Positions 8,247 through 15,147 of a stretch of 45,628 nt of DNA are shown here, piece after piece (within the stretch, counting starts at the first letter, position 1; the number at the start of each line of letters is the position of its first letter). A model generated the notes under the pieces. It was not told the origin of the DNA, did not search any database, and saw nothing but the letters and a program-made list of their open reading frames with translations. Origin of the DNA: Hyphomicrobiaceae bacterium (GTDB lineage: Bacteria; Pseudomonadota; Alphaproteobacteria; Rhizobiales; Hyphomicrobiaceae); the NCBI GenBank assembly GCA_020638035.1, contig JACKJI010000016.1, forward strand, positions 1 to 45,628, in the 5' to 3' direction. Both the position numbers and the translations under genes were made by a program.

Positions 8247-9002
8247 CTAACGGCCGAGATAAACTTCGATGACCCGTTCGTCAGAGGATACTGCATCGAT
8301 CGATCCTTCGGCCAGAACCGTACCTTCATGAAGGCAGGTGACCTTTGAATCAAGCATGCGCACGAAGTGCATGTCATGCTCGACAACGACGACGGAGTGC
8401 GACTTGGAAATATCGCGCAGAAGATGAGCGGTGTCCTCGGTCTCCGCATCAGTCATTCCGGCAACCGGCTCGTCGACAAGCAGCAGCTTGGGATCCTGAG
8501 CAAGCAACATCGCAATTTCCAGCCACTGCTTCTGGCCGTGACTGAGATTGCCGGCCAGCCGTTTGCGATGGCTAAGCAGCCGGACGCGCGACAACACTGC
8601 ATCGATATCATCGTCGCTGATTTCGTTGCGGGCTCCGAACAGGGCAGACCAGGCCGAACGTTCACCGTCCAGCGCCAGCCGGATGTTGTCGGCCACAGTG
8701 TGGCTGCCAAAGACAGTCGGCTTCTGGAATTTCCGGCCGACGCCGAGATTGGCGATTTCAGCTTCGTCCAACTGCGTCAAGTCATGGAGCCCGTCGAAAA
8801 TTACGCTACCGACGTCAGGCCGTGTCTTGCCCGTGATGACATCCATCATTGTTGTCTTGCCAGCACCATTCGGCCCGATGATGGCGCGCATCTCTCCCGG
8901 CTTCAAATAGAGAGACAGGGCATTCAGCGCCTTGAACCCGTCGAAGGAGACGGAAACATCATCGAGGTAAAGAACGGTTTCTGTGATGTGGAGTTTGGTC
9001 AT
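8247..9002 (-). CDS. urtD: Urea ABC transporter ATP-binding protein UrtD
   Basis: LivG-type ATPase partner of UrtE in the urea importer. It has 251 residues: Walker A at 43-50 (GPNGAGKT), DVITGKTRPDVGSVIFDG, GVGRKFQKPTVF in the Q-loop region, the signature LSHGQKQWLEIAMLL and Walker B LLLVDEPVAGMTDAE. The signature LSHGQKQWLEIG-type and the FQKPTVF segment are characteristic of UrtD. A strong GGGAGG ribosome site precedes the ATG at 9002. The gene lies 12 bases after urtC. Confidence 0.95.
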   Translation of the reverse strand: MTKLHITETVLYLDDVSVSFDGFKALNALSLYLKPGEMRAIIGPNGAGKTTMMDVITGKTRPDVGSVIFDGLHDLTQLDEAEIANLGVGRKFQKPTVFGSHTVADNIRLALDGERSAWSALFGARNEISDDDIDAVLSRVRLLSHRKRLAGNLSHGQKQWLEIAMLLAQDPKLLLVDEPVAGMTDAETEDTAHLLRDISKSHSVVVVEHDMHFVRMLDSKVTCLHEGTVLAEGSIDAVSSDERVIEVYLGR

Positions 9003-9013
9003 TTGCCACCTCC

Positions 9014-10165
9014 CTACTCAGCGACCTGTGGCGCGCCGGCCTCATCGGTCGACGGCACGGCGCGGCGCGAACGCCGGTCGGCCACGACCTGGCTGATGGT
9101 GCCAACGATGCCTTTGGGCAGGAACAGGGTCGTCACGACAAACAGCCCACCAAGTGCGAACAGCCAGTAGGGCGCCAGCGCACCTGTGGTGAAGACCGAT
9201 TTGGCGAAGTTCACAATGACAGCGCCGAGAGCGGCGCCAGACAGCGTTCCACGCCCACCAACCGCGACCCAGATCACTGCCTCGATGGAGTTGGCCGGGG
9301 CAAATTCCGACGGGTTGATGATGCCGACCTGGGGAACGTAGAGCGCACCAGCCACCCCGGCCAGACAGGCGGACAGGACGAACGCCACGAGCTTATAGTT
9401 TTCAACCCGGTAACCGAGAAAGCGAGTACGGCTTTCGGCGTCGCGGATGGCCTCGAGCACCTTGCCATAGGTCGAGGTCACGAGCAGACGGCAACTGGCA
9501 TAGGCCGTCATCAAGAGCAGAACAGTTGCTACATATAGCGCGACGCGTGTGGACTGCGCCTGGACATCGAAGCCCAGGATGTCCTTGTAATCGGTCAGGC
9601 CGTTGTTGCCGCCGAACCCCATCTCATTCCGGAAGAACGCCAGCATCAGGGCATAGGTCATCGCTTGGGTGATGATCGACAGGTAGACGCCAGTGACGCG
9701 CGAGCGGAAAGCCAGCCAGCCGAACACGAACGCCAACAGCCCGGGAACAAACAAGACCATCAAGAACGCAAACAGCGGATTGTCGAAACCGTACCAAAAC
9801 CATGGCAGTTCCTTCCAGTTCAGAAACACCATGAAGTCTGGAAGGATCGGGTTTGCGTAGACCCCACGGTCACCGATCTGGCGCATGAGATACATACCCA
9901 TCGCATAACCACCGAGCGCAAAAAACGCGGCATGCCCCAGCGATAGTATCCCGCAGTAGCCCCAGACGAGATCGAGAGCGACGGCGAGCACCGCATAGCA
10001 AAGGTACTTGCCGAGCAGAGAGACGACATACGTCGGAACGTGTAGCCCATGATCCGGCGGCAGCAGCAGGTTGGAGGCCGGCACCAGGATGAGTGCCGCC
10101 CAGCGGATGAAGGAAGATCCTGCACCGGCATCCGACAGATTGAAAAGCGCGCGCGTGATCGTATT
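9014..10165 (-). CDS. urtC: Urea ABC transporter permease UrtC (start unresolved)
   Basis: LivM-type membrane permease of the urea importer, about 380 residues and multi-pass. Recognisable blocks are LNLLLPP-like SNLLLPPDHGLHVPTYVVS, LGKYLCYAVLAVALDLVWGYCGILSLGHAAFFALGGYAMGMYL, MVFLNWKELPWFW and a C-terminal block with IWVAVGGRGTLSGAALGAV. Conserved coding begins near 10165, but no ATG, GTG or TTG lies there in frame. The nearest in-frame ATG is at 10270, inside urtB, and gives a non-homologous leader. The urtB stop is also missing at this junction, so the junction looks altered. The body of the gene is intact and unbroken to its stop at 9014. The start given is where similarity begins, not a demonstrated codon. 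Confidence 0.85.
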   Translation of the reverse strand, partial: NTITRALFNLSDAGAGSSFIRWAALILVPASNLLLPPDHGLHVPTYVVSLLGKYLCYAVLAVALDLVWGYCGILSLGHAAFFALGGYAMGMYLMRQIGDRGVYANPILPDFMVFLNWKELPWFWYGFDNPLFAFLMVLFVPGLLAFVFGWLAFRSRVTGVYLSIITQAMTYALMLAFFRNEMGFGGNNGLTDYKDILGFDVQAQSTRVALYVATVLLLMTAYASCRLLVTSTYGKVLEAIRDAESRTRFLGYRVENYKLVAFVLSACLAGVAGALYVPQVGIINPSEFAPANSIEAVIWVAVGGRGTLSGAALGAVIVNFAKSVFTTGALAPYWLFALGGLFVVTTLFLPKGIVGTISQVVADRRSRRAVPSTDEAGAPQVAE

Positions 10166-11013
10166 TCGATCGCCCGTCCTTTGAGTGCAAACGGAGCCGC
10201 ATGACGCTTCTGTATGAATAGGATCAACAGAACGAGAATGGCGATTTTCGCCAATACCGCGCCGGCCCATGGCTCAAGGAACTTGTTGACCACGCCCAGT
10301 GAGAACGCTGAGACAAACGTGCCCCACAGATTGCCGACACCGCCGAAGACGACGACCATGAAACTGTCGATAATGTAATTCTGGCCAAGGTTCGGCGAGA
10401 CGTTATCGATCTGGCTGAGCGCCACACCGGCAATTCCGGCGATACCCGACCCTAGACCGAACGTCAGAGCATCAACGGTACCCGTGCGGATTCCCATCGA
10501 GGCCGCCATTCGGCGGTTCTGCGTCACCGCGCGCATCTGAAGGCCCAACGAGGTATAGCGCAGGATCACCAGCAAGCTCGCAAACACGACCAGCGAGAAT
10601 ACAATGATCCAAAGCCGGTTGTAGGTGATTGCCAGGCCAAGGAATTCGAAGCCACCAGACATATACGACGGTGCGCTGACCGCCCGGTTGGTCGGGCCGA
10701 AAATCGTACGAACGGCCTGCTGCAGAATGAGGCTGACGCCCCAGGTCGCCAGCAGCGTTTCTAGAGAGCGGCCATAAAGAAAGCGGATGATGCCGCGTTC
10801 GATCGCAATGCCGACAAGGCCCGCAACGGTGAATGCCGCGGGAATGGCGAGAAGCAGCGATAGATCGAACCAGGCGGGCGCATAGGCCCGGAAGGCTTCC
10901 TGAATGACGAATGTCGTGTAGGCGCCCAGCATGACCATTTCGCCGTGCGCCATGTTGATGACGCCCATCACGCCAAAGGTGATCGCGAGGCCGATCGCCG
11001 CCAACAGAAGCAC
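9820..11013 (-). CDS. urtB: Urea ABC transporter permease UrtB, membrane domain (open frame runs into urtC)
   Basis: LivH-type membrane permease of the urea importer. The membrane domain is intact: GLAITFGVMGVINMAHGEMVMLGAY near the start, ATWGVSLILQQAVRTIFGPTNR, MRAVTQNRRMAASMG and DSFMVVVFGGVGNLWGT, ending with FIQKR...FALKGRAIE at about 10165, where UrtB proteins normally stop. Here no stop follows, and the frame continues out of register through urtC to 9820, adding about 115 non-homologous residues. In-frame coding also extends upstream of the GTG at 11013 to about 11173 (ETHLAALQQVQNIWYGLSLGSV) before a stop. The conserved N-terminal periplasmic region lies further upstream but is frameshifted and is listed separately. 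The gene as read is therefore disrupted at both ends. Confidence 0.85.
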   Translation of the reverse strand: MLLLAAIGLAITFGVMGVINMAHGEMVMLGAYTTFVIQEAFRAYAPAWFDLSLLLAIPAAFTVAGLVGIAIERGIIRFLYGRSLETLLATWGVSLILQQAVRTIFGPTNRAVSAPSYMSGGFEFLGLAITYNRLWIIVFSLVVFASLLVILRYTSLGLQMRAVTQNRRMAASMGIRTGTVDALTFGLGSGIAGIAGVALSQIDNVSPNLGQNYIIDSFMVVVFGGVGNLWGTFVSAFSLGVVNKFLEPWAGAVLAKIAILVLLILFIQKRHAAPFALKGRAIEIRSRARFSICRMPVQDLPSSAGRHSSWCRPPTCCCRRIMGYTFRRMSSLCSASTFAMRCSPSLSISSGATAGYYRWGMPRFLRSVVMRWVCISCARSVTVGSTQTRSFQTSWCF

Positions 11014-11837
11014 GGAGCCGAGCGATAATCCGTACCAGATGTTCTGGACTTGCTGCAGCGCAGCCAGATGGGTCTCGATGTAGGCGACAGCGCTCGACGC
11101 CGCCGCGCTTACCCCCTCGGCCTTTGAGGAGAAAGCGATGCGCAGTGCGGCGATGAAATCCTGATCACGCCGCGATCACGCATAGATTTTACGAGCGGCA
11201 TCAGAGTTGAACTTGTGCGTCTCGCTTACCCTCGTGGGATCCAGCACAGCCCTATGGCTTATGGCTTCGCCAGAAGGCCCTGGGCGACGCGCGCGGAGTC
11301 GCGCTTTCAGTCTCAACAAACTACTCTAGTGCAGGCAGCGCGCTGACATCGCGATGCGTGCGACACGGCTTCGGCGGCCTGACCTCACCGACGGGTCTTT
11401 ATCTCGCAACCGCAGCGTACCGAGCGGCACAGCGGTGATCGCGTTGCGTACGCGGTTGTTGACCCTGACTCCATCCAGCCGTCGGGCTTGGCGGGTAACT
11501 GCCTGTCCAGTCCGCGAAATCATGATAGGACTTGCCATCTTGGTAGGCGCCAGGCTGCATCGCCAGCGACAGACCCGACGCTCAGACAATTGCGTAGAAT
11601 CCTGCCAGCATGATCGATGCCAGACCCGCAATGATGTCGATGGCCGTCAGGATTTTCTCGAACACGTCGACGCCAGCAGCGGCAGCTTGCCCTGCTCAGT
11701 GCCGCAACTTGTGGCTCGCGCTGATTTTTCGCAGGTATCACGCATCAGTCGGTGCGCTTTTACGCTCCACCCCCAGACCGCAAGGGGCGCAAAGAACGCC
11801 ACCACAGCGCTTACAGTCCAGCGTCTAATCCCGTCAT
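11014..11837 (-). pseudogene. urtB: Frameshifted 5' part of urtB (periplasmic N-terminal region)
   Basis: UrtB proteins of this group carry a signal peptide and an exported N-terminal region before the membrane domain. Its pieces can be followed here in different frames. A start at 11837 (MTGL) is followed in another frame by RRWTVSAVVAFFAPLAVWG, which resembles a signal peptide. Next come DVFEKILTAIDIIAG (about 11655-11610), QDGKSYHDF in the next frame, then LDGVRVNNRVRNAITA and GTLRLRDKDPSVR (about 11490-11390), DVSALPALE near 11340, and DQDFIAALR from about 11165. At least five frame changes and several stops separate them. The region holds no other gene. It is either decayed or wrongly sequenced. 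Confidence 0.7.
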
Positions 11838-11890
11838 AGGTTCTTCTGCCTGATGTTTCGGTAGCCAGCAGGGGACCACAGGGTTGTTGT

Positions 11891-11927
11891 GGCGAAGGCG
11901 CTGCGGATACAGCAGCGCGCCTTCGCC
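11891..11927 (-). promoter_or_regulatory. Stem-loop between urtA and urtB
   Basis: Perfect 9-base arms GGCGAAGGC (11891-11899) and GCCTTCGCC (11919-11927) enclose an inner GCTGC/GCAGC stem (11900-11904 with 11912-11916), a two-base bulge and a 7-base loop. It lies about 40 bases after the urtA stop and about 55 before the urtB start and has no T-run. Hairpins at this place in binding-protein operons commonly stabilise the upstream mRNA or partly terminate transcription, so that the binding protein is made in excess. That role here is inference. Confidence 0.6.
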
Positions 11928-11964
11928 TTGCAGTTCTCGCATTACGCACTCTCAGGATGCGCGG

Positions 11965-12468
11965 TCAACGCCTCCAGTTTCCGCCGCACTTGCCGGTCTT
12001 GGTGTTGAAGTTTCCACACTTCTTGCCGGGCCAATCACTGATCAGATCTTTCGACCACGGCAGGTGATCCGGACCAGGCATCGCCAGAACAAATTGATCG
12101 GTCTTCCACCGTCTCGAACTGGCCGTTAGCAAAGGGAATCTCGCCAACTGGAACAGGCTTCGTGATGTGGTGGTTGAGCAACATCTTCGATACGCCACGC
12201 CGGTCAGGTTGCCGGGCGTTTCGATGCCGACGATCGCATCGATGACCTTGTCGGGTCCGTGCTACCGACTTTCTCCGGCAACCTTCACCCATGTTGAAGC
12301 CGATGTAGTGGGCTTCATGGGATCGTGGTGGCAACATCGTTGCTTGATGTACGCCTTCCAGGTCTTGATGAACGCAGCGTTTGCGGATCTTCCATACCGA
12401 CATGAAGTAGTTCCAGGCTGCCAAATTGTCCAGCAGGCTGGACGTATCGAGCCCGCCAGTTCCTCTCT
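11965..12468 (-). pseudogene. urtA: Frameshifted 3' part of urtA
   Basis: Continuation of UrtA in broken frames. After the clean frame stops at 12469, the expected residues reappear out of register: LDTSSLLDNLAAWNYFMSV, then in other frames AFIKTWKAYIKQ, EAHYIGFNM, KVGSTDPDKVIDAIVGIETPG, KMLLNHHITKPVPVGEI and finally DLISDWPGKKCGNFNTKTG, ending at a TGA at 11965-11967. The terminal KKCGNFNTKTGKCGG block is the usual UrtA C-terminus. At least six frame changes are needed to read it as one protein. No separate gene is present. Confidence 0.8.
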
Positions 12469-13266
12469 TCACCAACGGAAGGCCACGACCGGGATGTGAG
12501 TTGCCACAACGCCCTGGTTTACCGGCGTCGCGTAGAACGGCACGTTGGCATCACCGTTGATCGTGGAGACGACGGCCGTCTTCTTGCCGGCGGAGCCGAA
12601 CTTCTTGATGTCCGCGACGATCGTCTGCCAGTCGGAATGTCCAAACGGCGTGTAGTTGATCATGATATCCGCGTCGGCCACACCCTTTGATTTCAGATAG
12701 GCCTCAAGGATCTTGTTGGTCGTGCGCGGATAGACGTAGTCGGTTCCTGCCAGAACCCACCTCTTCACCGATCCGCCGCCTTCGCTCATCAGGTAGTCGA
12801 CGGCAGGGATCGCCTGCTGGTTGGGCGCTGCGCCTGTATAGAAAACGTTGCGCTCAGATTCCTCACCCTCGTATTGCACGGGGTAGAAGAGGATGTTGTT
12901 GAGTTCCTTGAACACCGGAAGAACGGATTTTCGCGAAACCGACGTCCAGCAACCAAAAACAGCAGCGACCTTTTGCTGAGTGATCAGCTCGCGCGCCTTT
13001 TCGGCGAACAGGGGCCAGTTGGATGCGGGGTCGACAACCACCGCCTCAAGCTTCTTGCCGAGCAGCCCGCCCTTCTTGTTCTGCTCTTCGATTAACATCA
13101 GCATGGCGTCTTTGAGCGTCGTCTCACTGATGGCCATCGTGCCAGAGAGCGAGTGCAGGATGCCGACCTTGATGGTGTCCTCCGCAGCTGCCGGCCCGGC
13201 AAAACTAGTCGCCAGCGATAGGCCGAAAGCCACCGACGCGAGGAGCGATCTTCGCGATAACGCCAT
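12469..13266 (-). CDS. urtA: Urea ABC transporter substrate-binding protein UrtA (N-terminal two thirds; 3' end frameshifted)
   Basis: Periplasmic urea-binding protein that feeds UrtBCDE. The readable frame is 265 residues, against about 410-430 in the family. A signal peptide with an SRR motif occupies 1-28 (cleavage PAAA/ED), followed by TIKVGILHSLSGTMAISET, AVFGCWTSVSRKSVLPVFKE, LFYPVQYEGEE and YTGAAPNQQAIPAVDYLMS, all hallmark UrtA blocks. The frame ends in VVAFRW where VVAF(S)VGEEEL is expected, and the rest follows in other frames to 11965. First gene of the unit; a TGGAG ribosome site and a sigma-54 promoter lie upstream. As written the product would lack much of the second lobe and could not form a complete urea site. 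Confidence 0.9.
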   Translation of the reverse strand: MALSRRSLLASVAFGLSLATSFAGPAAAEDTIKVGILHSLSGTMAISETTLKDAMLMLIEEQNKKGGLLGKKLEAVVVDPASNWPLFAEKARELITQQKVAAVFGCWTSVSRKSVLPVFKELNNILFYPVQYEGEESERNVFYTGAAPNQQAIPAVDYLMSEGGGSVKRWVLAGTDYVYPRTTNKILEAYLKSKGVADADIMINYTPFGHSDWQTIVADIKKFGSAGKKTAVVSTINGDANVPFYATPVNQGVVATHIPVVAFRW

Positions 13267-13842
13267 TTCAAACTCCAGTTTGTTGTCTGAGCCGGGTCAG
13301 AGTTGGCAAACGGCGTGCCAACCAAATTGGAGCGCTTCAAATTGCGTCTATGGGTCTGTTCTTGCGATAAAATACCTGTCCACGTCAGCGCCTCGGCAGT
13401 AAAATACTGACGTCCCGAGCAGCAGGATCTGCCCAACATACGAGCAGAATACTGATTAATCATTGGTCATGATTGAAAAATGGCCAAATATTGGGCAAGC
13501 TCGCGCTTCGACGTCAGTACCTTGGCGGCATGGGCGTGTTTTCCAGTCCGGAGTTGTGAGCGATGTTGGCTGCCTGGCATACCTTAAGTCTCGAGGCATT
13601 CCCGTTTGCGGTGGCGTCGGCCCCTGCCACCGCTCAAGACCACCTCGGGTCAATCGCCACGACCCCAAATCCCGCGATATCGGCTTCGCGCCAGCAACAT
13701 CCACCGAATCCACCGGAACTTGGGCCTTGCGGACCTGCTCACTTGCCGGAATCGCGGCAAAATGCTGACTCGGCTTTGCACCTGCTGAAAGTGACCGACG
13801 CCCACGGCGCCACAACCCAAGGATTTCGACCACCCGCCTCCG
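13267..13842. other. Divergent intergenic region between urtA and smc
   Basis: This 576-base stretch separates the divergent urtA and smc genes. The urtA-proximal end holds the sigma-54 promoter. The remaining roughly 500 bases show no convincing gene: the open frames crossing it are extensions of shadow frames over smc. It lacks an obvious strong ribosome site before the smc ATG. Any nitrogen-regulatory activator sites would be expected here, but none stands out by eye. Confidence 0.5.
13303..13321 (-). promoter_or_regulatory. Sigma-54 (-24/-12) promoter of urtA
   Basis: On the minus strand the sequence reads TTGGCACGCCGTTTGCCAA. It contains TGGCAC-N5-TTGC with the invariant GG and GC ten bases apart, matching the RpoN consensus. 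The GC element ends at 13306, placing transcription start near 13294, about 28 bases before the urtA ATG at 13266. Known biology: urea uptake genes are commonly activated by NtrC with sigma-54 when nitrogen is short. No convincing NtrC palindrome was found in the 200 bases upstream. Confidence 0.8.
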
Positions 13843-15147
13843 ATGAAGATCTCCCGCCTCAGACTTTTGGGCTTCAAGTCCTTCGTGGAGCCGACCGAGC
13901 TCGTCATCGAGCCGGGGCTGACGGGAGTGGTCGGCCCGAATGGCTGCGGGAAATCGAACCTCCTCGAGGCGCTCCGCTGGGTGATGGGCGAGACGTCCTA
14001 CAAGTCGATGCGCGCTGCGGCGATGGACGACGTCATCTTCTCGGGCACCACCACCCGCCCGCCGCGCGTCGCCGCGGAGGTGACGATGTTCCTCGACAAC
14101 GGCGAACGGCAGGCGCCGGCCGAATACAACGACCGCGATACCATCGAGATCACGCGGCGGATCGAGCGCGAGGCGGGCTCCATCTATCGCATCAACGGCC
14201 GCGAGGCGCGGGCGCGAGACATCAAGATCCTGTTCGAAGACGCAGCGACGGGTGCGCGCTCGCCGGCGCTCGTCCGGCAAGGCCAGATCGGCGAAATCGT
14301 CAACGCCAAGCCCGAGCAGCGCCGCCGCATCCTGGAGGACGCCGCCGGCATCGCCGGACTGCATTCGCGTCGCCACGAGGCGGAGCTGCGGCTCAAGGCG
14401 GCTGAGACAAACCTCGCCCGCATCACCGACGTACTGGGCCAGGTGACGTCGCAGATCGACACGCTGAAGCGACAGGCGCGGCAGGCGCGCCGCTACAAAG
14501 AGCTGTCGGATGAGATCCGCCGGCAAGAGGCGCTGCTCGCGCACCTCAAGTGGACCGAGGCGCAAGCGCAGGTGGACGACAGCGAGGCCAACCTCGTCAG
14601 GGCATTGGAGACACTGACCGGCGCGCTTGCCGCGGAAGCACGCGCGTTGAAGGCGGAGACCGATGGCGCCGAAGCGCTGCCCGCCTTGCGCGAGGCGGAG
14701 GCGCAGCGGGCGGCCGCCCTGCACCGCATCAAGGTCGAGGTGGAGACGTTCGAGCGCGAGGCACGGCTGGCGGCTGAACGGCAGAACGAGTTGCAGGCGC
14801 GGCTGCAGCAGTTCAGCGCCGACCTCGTGCGTGAAGAGACGCTCGTCGGTGAGGCACGCGATCTCAATCACCGGCTGGAGGTGGAAATCGCCAGCCTCGG
14901 CCAGATGGATGAGGCGGCCGCTGATGCGGAGCGTGCAGCGGAGGCCGCGCATGCAGCGGCGGCGGCGACGCTCTCCCTTGCTGAGCGCACCTTCGCCGAT
15001 GTCACGCAGCGGGCGGCAGAGGCGCGGGCGGCGCAACGGGCGCTGGAGGCGGCCGCTTTGGAGCGGCGGGCAGCGCGCGAGAAGCTCGAACGGCACCTCG
15101 CGGCCCTGCTGACGCAGGAACGTGAGCTTGCAGCGATGCGCCGCTGA
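13843..15147 (+). CDS. smc: Chromosome segregation protein SMC, N-terminal head and first coiled coil (gene interrupted)
   Basis: SMC is the ATPase of the bacterial condensin that compacts and segregates the chromosome. The clean part has 434 residues and begins MKISRLRLLGFKSFVEPTEL, with Walker A GPNGCGKS at 31-38, LRWVMGETSYKSMR and RQGQIGEIVNAKPEQRRRILEDAAGIAGL, followed by a long Ala/Glu/Arg heptad region from about 165. The frame stops after ELAAMRR where the coiled coil should continue; the rest of the protein is found in other frames to 17260. About 1,140 residues would be expected for the whole. It is divergent from urtA. The family identification is certain; whether the cell makes a working protein is not. 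Confidence 0.9.
   Translation: MKISRLRLLGFKSFVEPTELVIEPGLTGVVGPNGCGKSNLLEALRWVMGETSYKSMRAAAMDDVIFSGTTTRPPRVAAEVTMFLDNGERQAPAEYNDRDTIEITRRIEREAGSIYRINGREARARDIKILFEDAATGARSPALVRQGQIGEIVNAKPEQRRRILEDAAGIAGLHSRRHEAELRLKAAETNLARITDVLGQVTSQIDTLKRQARQARRYKELSDEIRRQEALLAHLKWTEAQAQVDDSEANLVRALETLTGALAAEARALKAETDGAEALPALREAEAQRAAALHRIKVEVETFEREARLAAERQNELQARLQQFSADLVREETLVGEARDLNHRLEVEIASLGQMDEAAADAERAAEAAHAAAAATLSLAERTFADVTQRAAEARAAQRALEAAALERRAAREKLERHLAALLTQERELAAMRR

Noticed and set aside
9820..10165. Genuine C-terminal extension of UrtB
   Set aside because: The extra residues are urtC read in the wrong frame, with no hydrophobic pattern or similarity to UrtB; they arise from the missing stop.
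13267..13842. NtrC or NifA binding sites upstream of urtA
   Set aside because: No TGCACC-N5-GGTGCA or TGT-N10-ACA palindrome of convincing quality was found by eye, so only the sigma-54 core promoter is reported.
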